Source: Bryobacterales bacterium KBS 96 (lineage in GTDB: Bacteria; Acidobacteriota; Terriglobia; Bryobacterales; Bryobacteraceae). Taken from it: a stretch of DNA of 64,000 nucleotides. Position 1 is the stretch's first letter; every line of letters starts with the position of its first letter. The DNA lies in assembly GCA_000381625.1 (NCBI GenBank), contig KB906767.1, forward strand, positions 6,471,672 to 6,535,671. The letters are read 5' to 3'. Shown here one piece after another: positions 43,445-53,112 of this stretch. A program made the translations under genes and the position numbers. The notes under the pieces are model-generated. The model was not told the origin of the DNA, did no database searches, and saw nothing but the letters and a program-made list of their open reading frames with translations.

Positions 43445-45289
43445 ATGATTTCCCGACCTAAATTGCAGGAGACCGGGCGCTTGACGCAGATTGCTTCCAA
43501 AGCTGCGTGTTACCTGTTGATCGGCACATGCATGCTTTGTCTGCCAGCGAAAAGCCAGTCGGTTCCGCCGTCAATCTTCTTCACGGATATTACGAGCGGA
43601 CCCAATACAGGCGGGGAAAACGTAAATGGGTATTCCGGAGCTTACGTCACGATTTACGGAAATAACTTCGGGAGTTCCCAAGGGAGCTCCGCGGTTACGC
43701 TCAACGGTCAAACGTGCCTGCGGGTCGTTTCATGGGGAAGCTCGTACCTGTGGTACCAAAAGCTGGTAGTGCAGCTCGGCGCGAACTGCGCGAGCGGGAG
43801 TCTGGCCGTGAGAACCCAAGCGGGAACGTCGAATGCAGTTTCGTTTGCGGTGCGCTCGGGGAACATTTATTGTATTTCGACCAGCGGTAACGATAGCAAC
43901 AACGGCAAATTCCCGTCGTCATGTTGGGCGACCATGGCGAATGCCGCCCTGCGAATGACGGCCGGTGACACCGTCTATCTTTTGAACGGAGTGAAAAATG
44001 TCTCCACCACGCAATTCTCGGCAGTGGTGAACATCATGGGAAATCCGGGCGGTTCGGCTTCGATGCCGATCGCCTTTGTCGCCTATCCGGGCGCCACCGC
44101 TACAATTGGCGATCTGAACAACTCCACCTATGCAATCCGTGTTCCTCAGGTCGGCGACAACCCGGCCTACTATGTGATCGCCGGATTAACGATCCGTGGG
44201 AATGAGGCCATGGACGTGTTTTCGGCCGACCACTGGTCCATTATCGGCAACGACATGAGCTGCACGACAAATGGTTGGAGCTGCTTCCATGCAAATGGAT
44301 CGACGAATTTATATCTGTATGGGAACAATGTTCATGATATTCATGGCGCCGCAAAGCTCTACCACGCGGTCTACTTCACGACGGATACGAATCACGTCTG
44401 GCTGGGATGGAATCTTGTCGACCCCGACCCAAGCCATACAGGGGCCGCGGGATGCCGGGGGGTTCAATTCTATTCCACCGGTGGCTCCGATCAATACGAT
44501 TTACACGTCCATGACAACATCATTCGCGACACGGTATGCGATGCGTTGAACTTTGCCACGATAAATCCCGATCAGGGCACAGTGGAAGCATATAACAATG
44601 TGATTTATCACGCCGGCACGGGCCCGGACCCGGACGGCCTGGCCGATTACTCCTGTATCTACGCCGATTCAGCAAGTTCGCCCCGGACGCCGGTGGCGCT
44701 CTACAACAACAGCCTTTACGACTGTGGAGCGCGCGGGTTTTCCGGCTTGTCCGGAGCGTTCAAAACAGGAATTCCCATACAACTCCGGAACAATATTGCA
44801 TACATGACAAACGGGGGCGAGGCGTATATCAACGGCTCATGTTCCAATTTGAGCGGTGGCAACAACATTTGGTTTGGGAACGGCTCCGATCCATGTTCAT
44901 CGAACTTGTCGAAAGATATGGGTGTGAATCCCGCGTACAAAAGCGCGACCGATTTGCATTTGACGTCAGGCAGTTCGGCAATCGATAAGGGGCAGGCCAT
45001 TGGTGGGCTAACCCGTGATATCACTGGCGTCCCGCGGCCGCAAGGAGGCGGATATGACGTCGGCGCCTATGAATATTCAAATGGAACAGCGACTGGTAAG
45101 CAACCCACTTGTGATTTGAATGCAGATGGCGTTGTGAATAGCCTGGATGTAACAATTGCGATTAATCAAGCCCTCGGGATCGGTGGCTACAACAATCTCT
45201 CTTTGACGCAGGATGGCGGATGGAGCGTCGTTGACGTGCAGCGCGTCATAAATGCGGCTGACGGGCAAGCCTGCCGGATCGGACCCTGA
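43445..45289 (+). CDS. Secreted right-handed beta-helix protein with C-terminal dockerin
   Basis: The ATG at 43445 is preferred because GGAG precedes it by 8 nt and a signal peptide follows (AACYLLIGTCMLCLPAKSQS). A GTG at 43382 overlapping the previous stop (GTGA) would add 21 residues. Domains: IPT/TIG (about 40-130, GAYVTIYGNNFGSSQGSSAV); a parallel beta-helix (about 140-540) of the lyase/epimerase type (YYVIAGLTIRG, HWSIIGNDMSC, NNVIYHAGTGPDPDG); and a dockerin-like end, CDLNADGVVNSLDVTIAINQ, with a weaker second loop (DGGWSVVDVQRVIN). It probably binds or modifies the polymer made by this locus. Confidence 0.82.
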   Translation: MISRPKLQETGRLTQIASKAACYLLIGTCMLCLPAKSQSVPPSIFFTDITSGPNTGGENVNGYSGAYVTIYGNNFGSSQGSSAVTLNGQTCLRVVSWGSSYLWYQKLVVQLGANCASGSLAVRTQAGTSNAVSFAVRSGNIYCISTSGNDSNNGKFPSSCWATMANAALRMTAGDTVYLLNGVKNVSTTQFSAVVNIMGNPGGSASMPIAFVAYPGATATIGDLNNSTYAIRVPQVGDNPAYYVIAGLTIRGNEAMDVFSADHWSIIGNDMSCTTNGWSCFHANGSTNLYLYGNNVHDIHGAAKLYHAVYFTTDTNHVWLGWNLVDPDPSHTGAAGCRGVQFYSTGGSDQYDLHVHDNIIRDTVCDALNFATINPDQGTVEAYNNVIYHAGTGPDPDGLADYSCIYADSASSPRTPVALYNNSLYDCGARGFSGLSGAFKTGIPIQLRNNIAYMTNGGEAYINGSCSNLSGGNNIWFGNGSDPCSSNLSKDMGVNPAYKSATDLHLTSGSSAIDKGQAIGGLTRDITGVPRPQGGGYDVGAYEYSNGTATGKQPTCDLNADGVVNSLDVTIAINQALGIGGYNNLSLTQDGGWSVVDVQRVINAADGQACRIGP

Positions 45290-45319
45290 CCGGGGAACAT
45301 CTTTTGCGATTCGTAAGAC

Positions 45320-47422
45320 GTGAAAGCGCCAATGCCGGGGCAGGTTCAAAGGTTGAGCCTGGCCCTGCATTATCACCCTCAGTTTGAACTCGCTCCTGTG
45401 CCGGCACGGCGACGCCATCTGGCACCATTCTTGCTACAGAGTTCGTATCGACCTGAGCACGAAGGAGTATTTGGCGGAATGGTTCTTACTTATCACGAGA
45501 TTGTGCCTGAACAAGCGACCAGCTTGTATGCAGTTTCGTCTCGGCAATTGGAAGAACATTTCCGCCTGCTTGCCGATTGGGCGTCGCCGCGACATTCTCA
45601 TTTGCCTCCGCTGGATGTGACATTCGACGATGGGCATATATCTCATCACAGATACGCGCTGCCGTTGCTTGACAGATTCGGGCTTCGCGCTACTTTCTTC
45701 ATTACAGCCGGTTGGACAGGCTCCCGGTCCGGATACATGGCCGCTGCGGAGTTGAGGGACCTGCTCGCCCGTGGCCACGCCGTGCAGGCGCATGGCTGGT
45801 CGCATAAAATGCTTACGCGGTGCCGTCCGGTCGAACTATACGAGGAACTTCATCGATCAAAAGAGGCGCTCGAGGATACACTCGGCATCGGCGTGGATAC
45901 GATGTCGCTTCCTCACGGGCGCTGGAATAGGCATGTACTTGAAGCCTGCGCGCAGGCCGGGTACAAGAAGGTCTATACGTCGGATTCCTCGGTTATTTCT
46001 CAACCGAAGGAAGGAGTTGCCCTGGTTGCCCGCAGAACCATGACCTGTAACGTGAGTTCTTCCAGATTGGAAGCAGTTCTGAGCGGCCGAACGAAGGCGA
46101 TCGACAGATCTGAGAGTATGGGCAGGCTGAAGGGTGCAGCCAGGCGGCTGATAGGCGAACGATTCTATCACCGGCTCTGGTGTATTGTTGCGCGCGAACA
46201 GGAACATCCGGTGCAAGCGGATGACGTCTCCAGTCCCGTCGTGAAGCCGAAACGAATTCTGCAGTTGATTAGCAGCGGCGGATATTACGGCGCCGAAAGC
46301 ATGCTGGTGAACTTGGCCGGATCGCTCGGGATTGAGGGATGGCAGAACATCGTCGGGGTTTTTCGCAATTCGGGAAATCCTCACCTCGAAGTCGCTAAGC
46401 GGGCGGTCGACCAAGGATTGCAGGTTGAGATCATAGACTGTGGCGGACGGATGGATTGGCGCGCGATTGCGCACATCAAAACTCTCATTTATCGACATGG
46501 AATCGATCTCGTCCACACCCACGGATTCAAGCCGAATTTTTACGCGACGCTGGCAACTCCGCCGGGTATTCCCCTTGTCGCCACATATCACCTAGATTGG
46601 CCGGATAGAGGTGTGCTTTTGCATTGCTACCATCTCTTGGACCGCCTGATCCTGAAACGCTTCGCCAAAGTCGTTGCCGTTTCTGAGGCGATTGCGAAAT
46701 CTCTCGTTCGATCGGGTTTGGGCTCTCGCCGTGTTCAGGTGATTGCGAATGGCGTCGATTTCAATCAATGGCCGTCGCCGGACCCGGTTCAGCCGATCGA
46801 AACCGGAGCACGGAACAAAACCGTCGTCGGCGTGGTCGGCCGGCTTGTTCCACAGAAGGGGCATATCTATCTTCTTCAGGCTGCACGCTCGATTCTGTCG
46901 GCCTTTCCCCAAGTTGAATTCGTGTTTATCGGCGACGGGCCGGAGAGAGCCAGCCTGGAGCATGCAACTGCTTCTCTCGGTCTGAGTAGTAACGTCAGAT
47001 TCGCCGGTCAGAAATCCGATATGCCGGCTGTTTACGCCGGGATTGATATCCTCGTTCTGCCTTCGATCAACGAGGGTATGCCGATGACATTGATAGAAGC
47101 TTTGGCCGCCGGCCGCCCTGTTGTGGCCACCGCGGTTGGAGACGTTCCGAAGCTGATTCGAGACGGTGAAACGGGCTTTCTGGTCGAGCCCAGAAATCCC
47201 GATGCTTTGTCGTCCGCAATCGCTAAACTGCTGTGCGACCCACCCCTCTGCTTGCGGTTCGCGGAGGAGGGCCGGAGGCGCGTTCTTGTGCACTTCTCCG
47301 CCAGAGCAATGGCCGACGAATATCGGGAACTTTATAGCAAAGTTTTAGCGATGGCTTCCAGTCGATGCAAGCCATTCCCGGTTCTCAAAGATCGCAAAGA
47401 ATCTAGCTTAACTCGAACCTAA
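45320..47422 (+). CDS. Polysaccharide deacetylase-GT4 glycosyltransferase fusion
   Basis: This 700-residue protein joins two enzymes. Residues about 54-270 are a NodB-type polysaccharide deacetylase (VLTYHEIVPEQ; metal-binding Asp pair 103/104 in TFDDGH; His158 and His162 in HGWSHKML). From about 305 a GT-B, GT4-type transferase follows (GGYYGAESMLVNLA, HTHGFKPNFYA, VVGVVGRLVPQKGHIYLL, PSINEGMPMTLIEALAAGRPVVAT with the EX7E pattern). The start is GTG at 45320, with an ATG at 45479 as alternative. The fusion suggests deacetylation of an amino sugar coupled to addition of the next sugar, which is inference. Confidence 0.9.
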   Translation: MKAPMPGQVQRLSLALHYHPQFELAPVPARRRHLAPFLLQSSYRPEHEGVFGGMVLTYHEIVPEQATSLYAVSSRQLEEHFRLLADWASPRHSHLPPLDVTFDDGHISHHRYALPLLDRFGLRATFFITAGWTGSRSGYMAAAELRDLLARGHAVQAHGWSHKMLTRCRPVELYEELHRSKEALEDTLGIGVDTMSLPHGRWNRHVLEACAQAGYKKVYTSDSSVISQPKEGVALVARRTMTCNVSSSRLEAVLSGRTKAIDRSESMGRLKGAARRLIGERFYHRLWCIVAREQEHPVQADDVSSPVVKPKRILQLISSGGYYGAESMLVNLAGSLGIEGWQNIVGVFRNSGNPHLEVAKRAVDQGLQVEIIDCGGRMDWRAIAHIKTLIYRHGIDLVHTHGFKPNFYATLATPPGIPLVATYHLDWPDRGVLLHCYHLLDRLILKRFAKVVAVSEAIAKSLVRSGLGSRRVQVIANGVDFNQWPSPDPVQPIETGARNKTVVGVVGRLVPQKGHIYLLQAARSILSAFPQVEFVFIGDGPERASLEHATASLGLSSNVRFAGQKSDMPAVYAGIDILVLPSINEGMPMTLIEALAAGRPVVATAVGDVPKLIRDGETGFLVEPRNPDALSSAIAKLLCDPPLCLRFAEEGRRRVLVHFSARAMADEYRELYSKVLAMASSRCKPFPVLKDRKESSLTRT

Positions 47423-47470
47423 AATTGTCGGTAGTACCGAGGACGGGGCGCCGTAAGAAACGCCAGAAAC

Positions 47471-48331
47471 TTACGTAAAGCGCGGCCGAGCAGCAGCGTC
47501 GGATACGTTATCGCTTAGACACCCACTGAGAATGTAGCAGGAGCCGAGGGCACGCAAGCGCGTGGAGTTGAGCTCGTTCAACTTCTCGTCAATTCGCATA
47601 TTCAGGCGAGACGTTATCGTGCATAAAGGGGCGGGAAGAAGCGAGAAATGGAGAAACCTGTCCTCAAGAATGCGAAAGCCATGTTGCGCCATCGCCGAAC
47701 GCGCCTCTGCCGGCCGATGTTTACGAGGTAAAAAATCGAAGGCCATCGCGCCCTGTTTTCCGCCCACAAGGAGAGAGCGGAGCCACGATGCAAATGACTG
47801 AGCGCCAGGCAGTCTCTTTAGATAATAGATCGGAGTCGACAGGCTCACGGTGTAACCAAACTTGTTCGTGAAGCAAAATAGGAAACGGCCGTTCGGCTTC
47901 AATAGGCGTGCGGCCTCCGCCAGTATTCTGTCGTCTGTTTCCAAATAGTCGATGACTCCGGCGCAGGTAACGGCGTCGAACGACTCGTTTGGCAACGGCA
48001 CCGCCTCGACGTCGCCAATCCGATAACTCCATTCATCGGCGATCCCAGCCGATTCGGCGAGTTCCCTACTGTGAGCGATCATGGCGGGCGAGGCATCCAG
48101 ACCAATGCCGCAATACCCCATATTGGCCAGATCTCTAGTTAACAGTCCCGGTCCGCAGCCCAGGTCAAGTATGCGGGATCCGCGCGGAAGGCGCCAATTT
48201 TGTACAGTCTCAAGAATTGCATAGTGCCGCGTCCACAGGAGGTCGCCGGTCGCTTTGACCGAGTATCTTTCGTTATAAATCGAGGCCTTCGAGCGGAAGT
48301 ACTCGATTGCATTTTCTTTTAGCATTAACAA
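47471..48331 (-). CDS. SAM-dependent methyltransferase
   Basis: This 286-residue class I methyltransferase has motif I SRILDLGCGPGLLTRDLA, the acidic strand-2 end CGIGLDASPAM, motif II region VEAVPLPNESFDAVTCAGVI and post-motif AARLLKPNGRFLFCF. A C-terminal helical extension may hold the acceptor. It is last in the minus-strand block (O-antigen ligase, acetyltransferase, GT4, GT2, methyltransferase), so a sugar of the polymer or its lipid carrier is the likely substrate. Confidence 0.9.
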   Translation of the reverse strand: MLMLKENAIEYFRSKASIYNERYSVKATGDLLWTRHYAILETVQNWRLPRGSRILDLGCGPGLLTRDLANMGYCGIGLDASPAMIAHSRELAESAGIADEWSYRIGDVEAVPLPNESFDAVTCAGVIDYLETDDRILAEAARLLKPNGRFLFCFTNKFGYTVSLSTPIYYLKRLPGAQSFASWLRSLLVGGKQGAMAFDFLPRKHRPAEARSAMAQHGFRILEDRFLHFSLLPAPLCTITSRLNMRIDEKLNELNSTRLRALGSCYILSGCLSDNVSDAAARPRFT

Positions 48332-48368
48332 ACCTTTCGCAATTCAGCGCCCAGCACCCAAGCCCGGG

Positions 48369-49424
48369 CTAACGATCCTCGGGGGATGCCGTTACACGGC
48401 AATTCATTTGAGAGCCTAACGCTCCAGGGAATAATGCTCTGATGTCAAGCAGGCAGTGGGCGCGCGCTACTCCATACACCAGAAAAAGGACTGCGAGCGG
48501 AATGAACCCTCTCCATCGCTTGCGGCGTGCAGCCAACCTGGCGCTCATCATTAGCGGAGCGAAGACAATAGCGATGCACCCGCCGAAGAGCAGCTCTGGT
48601 CGACTCGAGCAAATTTCGAAAACAGCTCCTGCCGCGATCGAGACTAGACAGCACAAGGTATATAGAGCAAACGATATCGCCCGGGCATTTGGAAGCGCAG
48701 CCAGATTTCGCAGCGTGACCGCGAGAACATGCTTACCGTGCCAGCGCTGTTTCCGGTAAAAGTTCGCAAGTGTTTGCGGTGTTCCGAAATGCATCACAGC
48801 GAGATCCGGGTAAGCAATCACGTCGATATCCACTCTTCGCGCCCTGTTGCAAAAGTCATAATCCTCGTTGGTTTCTAGAGTTTCATCGAAGCCACCAATT
48901 TCGAGAAATGTTGTCTTCCAGACGATCAGGTCTCCCGAAGGCACAAACGGCACAGGTCCGTGCTTTTCTCTTTCGTCGTAGCCGTACCACGATTTTGCAA
49001 TCCAGGAGGAAAATGGGGGAATGCGGTAGAAGGCGCCTGTGACCGCATGCGACGAGGAGAGGGCTGTCGCCTTCAGGAGCCAGTCCCGGCCGGGACTGCA
49101 ATCCGCATCAAGAAATGCAAGGACCTTGCCACGCGCGAGGGAGGCGCCGCGGTTCCGTACCGAGGAAATATATCCAGACGGCATTTCAACGATTTGTAGA
49201 TTTAGCCGGTCTGAGTAGGTGAGCGCAAGTTCGATCGTATCGTCCGTGGAACCGTTGTCGACCAAAATAACTTCCCAGCTATCTGCCGGAAAGTCCTGCA
49301 AGATCAGAGCGTCGAAACATGCAGGGAGAAAGGCGGACACATTCCTGGCGGGAATGACGACCGATATCTGGATTTTGCTAGATACAGGTGGATTGCCTGT
49401 TTGGAACCGGTCAGATAAATACAT
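48369..49424 (-). CDS. GT2 glycosyltransferase with membrane tail
   Basis: This 351-residue family 2 glycosyltransferase has ISVVIPARNVSAFLPACFDA at the start of the GT-A fold, the nucleotide Asp in VILVDNGSTDDT, the DxD-like FLDADCSP, and the catalytic region LETNEDYDFCNRAR. The last 100 residues contain hydrophobic segments (FALYTLCCLVSIAAGAVF, LFGGCIAIVFAPLMM, FIPLAVLFLVYGVARA) that anchor it to the inner membrane. It is the fourth gene of the minus-strand block, starting 4 bp after the previous gene's stop. Confidence 0.92.
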   Translation of the reverse strand: MYLSDRFQTGNPPVSSKIQISVVIPARNVSAFLPACFDALILQDFPADSWEVILVDNGSTDDTIELALTYSDRLNLQIVEMPSGYISSVRNRGASLARGKVLAFLDADCSPGRDWLLKATALSSSHAVTGAFYRIPPFSSWIAKSWYGYDEREKHGPVPFVPSGDLIVWKTTFLEIGGFDETLETNEDYDFCNRARRVDIDVIAYPDLAVMHFGTPQTLANFYRKQRWHGKHVLAVTLRNLAALPNARAISFALYTLCCLVSIAAGAVFEICSSRPELLFGGCIAIVFAPLMMSARLAARRKRWRGFIPLAVLFLVYGVARAHCLLDIRALFPGALGSQMNCRVTASPEDR

Positions 49425-49428
49425 TTAA

Positions 49429-50727
49429 TTAACAAGGGCGACTAGGCCCGCTTCGTTTCAAAGTCTTCGGGTTGATCAGTTTAGAGAGCAGGTCCTCAAA
49501 TCGCGTGACTGCCTTCTCAACCGTGAAGTTCGCAAGGACCCTGCTTCGACCTTTCCGTCCGAGGTCAAAGCGCATGAAGCTGTTGTTTATTAAGAGCTCG
49601 AGCTTATCGGCGATTTCCTTGATGTTGTTTGCATCGACTCTAAAGCCGCTGACTCCTTCCTCGATGGCATCGGCAGTGCCTCCACTGATGCCGCCTATCA
49701 CCGGAGTACCGCAAGCGTTTGCCTCTAAGAATACGATCCCGAAGCCCTCGGTATCACCTTTGATATCGCGGTTCGGTTGTAGAAAGACATCAGCGGCTCC
49801 GAAGAGCTCTGGCAATTCCTCCGACGCAACGAATCCGAGGAATTTGATGTGAGGTAAGATGCCGAGATCGGCGGCTAACGCTTGGAGGGCAGGTCCTTCG
49901 GGTCCTTTTCCGCCTATAACGTAGAGCCAGTTCTTCGATATTTTGCGCTCGCGATGCAAGGCGGCGAGGGCGCGCAGCGCCTGATCGAACCCCTTTCTGC
50001 GTTCAAGCCGAGCAATCGATAGTATGACCGTTGTTGCATCCCAGCCTAAACGAATTCTAATTCGATTACGTTCGGGTAACGGACGAAACCGATCGGGATC
50101 GATAAAATTGGGCAGAAGAAAAAGGCGGTCGTCAGCAATCCCGGTGAGGCGCTGCGTCAGATCGGCCGTGTAACGGCTAACAGCGATGTTCACAGCAGCT
50201 TTCTTGATCGCAGCTATTTGGCATTGACGAAAATAAGTTCTGATGAGGGGCGGCCCGGGCGCGAGTGTGAGCTCCTCGCCGTGTATATAGTTCACCAGTG
50301 GAATCTCCCGGGGAATCGTCCTGGCGAGCCATCCACCCGAGTAAGTGCCGCCACAAATTACTAACTGTGGCTGTAATTGCCGTATCAGATGATTCCATTC
50401 GCGCCGATTATCGCGGAAAAAGCGAAAGCAGTGCGCCGCTCGTTCGACCGTCGACTCCTCCTTTCGTACCTGAAATTCATATTGACCAATCCGGCAAATC
50501 TCGAAGCCATTCAGGCGTGGACATTGTCGATCGTAGTGGTCGAGTGTTTCGATATCGCATTCACGGCGATCACTGACGAGCACGAAGCGGAAATGTGCTG
50601 CGCGCGTCGCGAGTTGAGAGTACACCTGGACTACGCCTCCATAGCATCGAGGCAGGAAATAGGGCGCCGCCAGAAGGACAAGGGGACGTGTGTCAGCAGA
50701 ATTTCTGGCTAAGATTGCGCTGGCCAT
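49429..50727 (-). CDS. GT4 glycosyltransferase
   Basis: This 432-residue GT-B enzyme opens with VLLAAPYFLPRCYGGVVQVY and HGEELTLAPGPP. Its C-terminal nucleotide-sugar half has TVILSIARLERRKGFDQALRAL, YVIGGKGPEGPAL and the acidic motif DTEGFGIVFLEANACGTPVIGG (EX7E). It should add a sugar from an NDP donor to the lipid-linked repeat at the cytoplasmic face. It lies 16 bp after the acetyltransferase gene in the same block. Confidence 0.93.
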   Translation of the reverse strand: MASAILARNSADTRPLVLLAAPYFLPRCYGGVVQVYSQLATRAAHFRFVLVSDRRECDIETLDHYDRQCPRLNGFEICRIGQYEFQVRKEESTVERAAHCFRFFRDNRREWNHLIRQLQPQLVICGGTYSGGWLARTIPREIPLVNYIHGEELTLAPGPPLIRTYFRQCQIAAIKKAAVNIAVSRYTADLTQRLTGIADDRLFLLPNFIDPDRFRPLPERNRIRIRLGWDATTVILSIARLERRKGFDQALRALAALHRERKISKNWLYVIGGKGPEGPALQALAADLGILPHIKFLGFVASEELPELFGAADVFLQPNRDIKGDTEGFGIVFLEANACGTPVIGGISGGTADAIEEGVSGFRVDANNIKEIADKLELLINNSFMRFDLGRKGRSRVLANFTVEKAVTRFEDLLSKLINPKTLKRSGPSRPC

Positions 50728-50743
50728 TCTCGTGATCCGTTCC

Positions 50744-51346
50744 TCAGACCGCCGACGCTCGTGCGAATCTTGCGCCAGTGGCGGCCGGTTCGTCGGATGA
50801 AGCCGGGGGAACGGCGGCCGACGCTGCGTGTTTCACGATCCTGCCGGGGACGCCCATTACTGTAGCGCCGGCCGGCACGTTCCTGGTAACCAGAGTGTTC
50901 GCGGCTACTCTGGCGCCATCGCCGACCGAAATGCGGCCTACGACCGTTGCGCCGGTTCCAATATAAACGTTGTTCCCGATGTGGGGGGCGCCCCTTTTCC
51001 CGAGACCTGCCGTGCCTATAGTGACATTGTGTGTGAGATTGCAGTTTTCGCCAATCCGAGCGTCCATATTGATGCGGATTCCGCCGTAGTGCCCGATGTA
51101 CAGGCCTGGCCCGATCTTTGCGCTAGGATCGAGCCGCATTCCCATAAAGATCTCAAAAAGGAGGCTGCCGCAGAAATACCAGGGGCGGAGCAGCAATCTG
51201 AGGCAGCGATTCTTGTTTTCGTTGTAAAGCCAATAGCCCCAGCGATACCAAAAGATCAGCCACAGCGAAGGATTCAGCGCAAGTCTTGGCCAATCGTCTC
51301 CATGTCTTCTGGATCGGTCTACGTCTCTGCGAAATTCCTGTATCAT
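50744..51346 (-). CDS. Serine acetyltransferase-like left-handed beta-helix acetyltransferase
   Basis: This 200-residue hexapeptide-repeat acetyltransferase related to CysE/EPS acetyltransferases has an N-terminal helical part (LWLIFWYRWGYWLYNENKNR) and then left-handed beta-helix repeats (PSAKIGPGLYIGHYGGIRIN, CNLTHNVTIGTAG, IGNNVYIGTGATVVG, VPAGATVMGVPGRIVKH). The catalytic His is in IGHYGG. In this context it probably O-acetylates a sugar rather than serine. It starts 19 bp after the O-antigen ligase gene. Confidence 0.9.
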   Translation of the reverse strand: MIQEFRRDVDRSRRHGDDWPRLALNPSLWLIFWYRWGYWLYNENKNRCLRLLLRPWYFCGSLLFEIFMGMRLDPSAKIGPGLYIGHYGGIRINMDARIGENCNLTHNVTIGTAGLGKRGAPHIGNNVYIGTGATVVGRISVGDGARVAANTLVTRNVPAGATVMGVPGRIVKHAASAAVPPASSDEPAATGARFARASAV

Positions 51347-51365
51347 TGCTGTTTCACTCGAAAGT

Positions 51366-52910
51366 TCAAATCAGTTGTGCGGCGACTTCGCAATCGTCCG
51401 TCATCTCCATCGAGCTTTGAGCGTTCTCCGGCCCGCCATGTGTGAGTCGGCCGGCGCTGATTGCCACGCCTCGCTCTATCATTCCGATGAGCAGAAATGT
51501 ATAGCCCGAAATGGAGATGTAGTTAAAACGATCTCCAAATATATTGACAACCACGACACAAACTATATAGGCGCAGCCTCCAATGCCGAGCGCGAGAAGA
51601 CGGTCATCCTCGGCGGTTCGGATCAGCCGCCGGCAGGCGAACCAACAACTCCAAAGGAGCCACAAAAATGCGCCGACGCCTAGAATTCCTTGCTCACACA
51701 GGACCTTAAGATAGTAGTTATGAGTATCGTGCAGTTCGTCGCCAGAAGTTAGATACCAAAAGGTATTGAACCCGGTGCCTGTGATCGGATAATCGGAGAA
51801 GAACGACATCGCCCTCTCCCACATGACGATCCGTCCTTCGCTCGAGGGGTCCAAAGACCCTCCCGAATCCGTCATCTGAACACGTTCCACGACGGAAGGA
51901 GGCACCAGTGAGGTCGGAGCCACACAGAGCAGAATGCCTGCAATGACGAGTGCTGGAACCCATTTTCTGTTCAAGAAGAAGGCTAAATAGATAAAGCCAA
52001 CCACTAATCCGAGGTAACCACCTCGCGAAAAGGTGAGTGCCAAGGCAATCACTCCAAGTCCCGCGACGGTCATCAGCAGTAGCTTCGGAATCCGGCGCAC
52101 CGATTTGGCGAATCCCACGAACAGCAATGCTGTCTGGGCAAGGAATGCCGCCAGTCCATTCTCTCCGGCCGTGCCAAGGGGACCGGCATCGCGTAGCGCA
52201 TAAGAGAATGAAGAGAAATCCCTGCCACGAATACTGAGGAAATAACCTCTCTCGACCAATACGGTTCCGGCACAAAACGAGACCATTAGGGCGGTTATGT
52301 CGCTGACGCTCTCGATTGCTCCGTATGCTAGAAACGCAAGAAACGGCATTCGAATGAAGTTCTTCCAGGTGCTGACTCGCTCAACGCTGAACCATAACGG
52401 AAGCTCGTAGTGATTGAGTAGCGATCCGAGCCAAAGCGAAAGGTATGTATAAAAAGCGAGGATTAGGAACGGCCGCCGGAGTCCGATTGCCGGCAGGAGT
52501 TGGCGGCGATTCTTTAGCAGCCCGATCGCTACTCCCAGCATGAGAATGTCGATTGCCTGACTACCAAGCGGCAGATTTGCCAGCTTGTATCGCATTGTTT
52601 CGTTCGGCAGCAGCGGCGCCAGCAGCAGCAGTCCGGCGAGTGGTCTCCAGAATATGGATAAGCCGAACCCGGCCCAGATAGCCAGGTAGAACACAATCGG
52701 CAAATAGACACCGAGTCCAGTGTGCATAATGATCGGCGACGAAGAGGCTCTGTAGGCAAAACTGTGAGCCTGAGAATTTTCAGGCCGCCAGTGCCCACAG
52801 ACCGTCTGCGCTGACAACGAAGTCAGCAAGGATATGGCCAAAAGCGTCTTGCTTCTGTTTGACTCGAAGGATTTCCCGGCGAGATCCTCGTAATTTGCTC
52901 TTCTTATCAA
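51366..52910 (-). CDS. O-antigen ligase/polymerase (Wzy/WaaL-like)
   Basis: This polytopic inner-membrane protein (514 residues from ATG 52910; ATG at 52727, giving MHTGLGVYLPIVFYLAIWAG, fits the family better) has about ten to twelve hydrophobic segments. A large periplasmic loop carries the Wzy_C signature (GRIVMWERAMSFFSDYPITGTGFNTFWY, then DTHNYYLKVLCEQGILG), including the conserved H-N-x-x-L. It either polymerises repeat units or ligates polymer to its acceptor. It heads the minus-strand block. Confidence 0.9.
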   Translation of the reverse strand: MIRRANYEDLAGKSFESNRSKTLLAISLLTSLSAQTVCGHWRPENSQAHSFAYRASSSPIIMHTGLGVYLPIVFYLAIWAGFGLSIFWRPLAGLLLLAPLLPNETMRYKLANLPLGSQAIDILMLGVAIGLLKNRRQLLPAIGLRRPFLILAFYTYLSLWLGSLLNHYELPLWFSVERVSTWKNFIRMPFLAFLAYGAIESVSDITALMVSFCAGTVLVERGYFLSIRGRDFSSFSYALRDAGPLGTAGENGLAAFLAQTALLFVGFAKSVRRIPKLLLMTVAGLGVIALALTFSRGGYLGLVVGFIYLAFFLNRKWVPALVIAGILLCVAPTSLVPPSVVERVQMTDSGGSLDPSSEGRIVMWERAMSFFSDYPITGTGFNTFWYLTSGDELHDTHNYYLKVLCEQGILGVGAFLWLLWSCWFACRRLIRTAEDDRLLALGIGGCAYIVCVVVVNIFGDRFNYISISGYTFLLIGMIERGVAISAGRLTHGGPENAQSSMEMTDDCEVAAQLI

Positions 52911-53112
52911 TCAAAAGAGCAGTCCGCCGGCTCTATTTTCATCCGGAAGCCTAATTTTTAGGAATAAGGGAAAGATTTCGGATTCGAGCTTGATTCGACG
53001 ATTAAACCGCGGGCCCGGAGGGGCGATTGGCTTGCCACTGTTGTTGTGGAGCACTTCGTGCATGGTTCAATTCGGGGCCGGTTTACGCTGCCCGTCGGAG
53101 AAAGATGACAGC

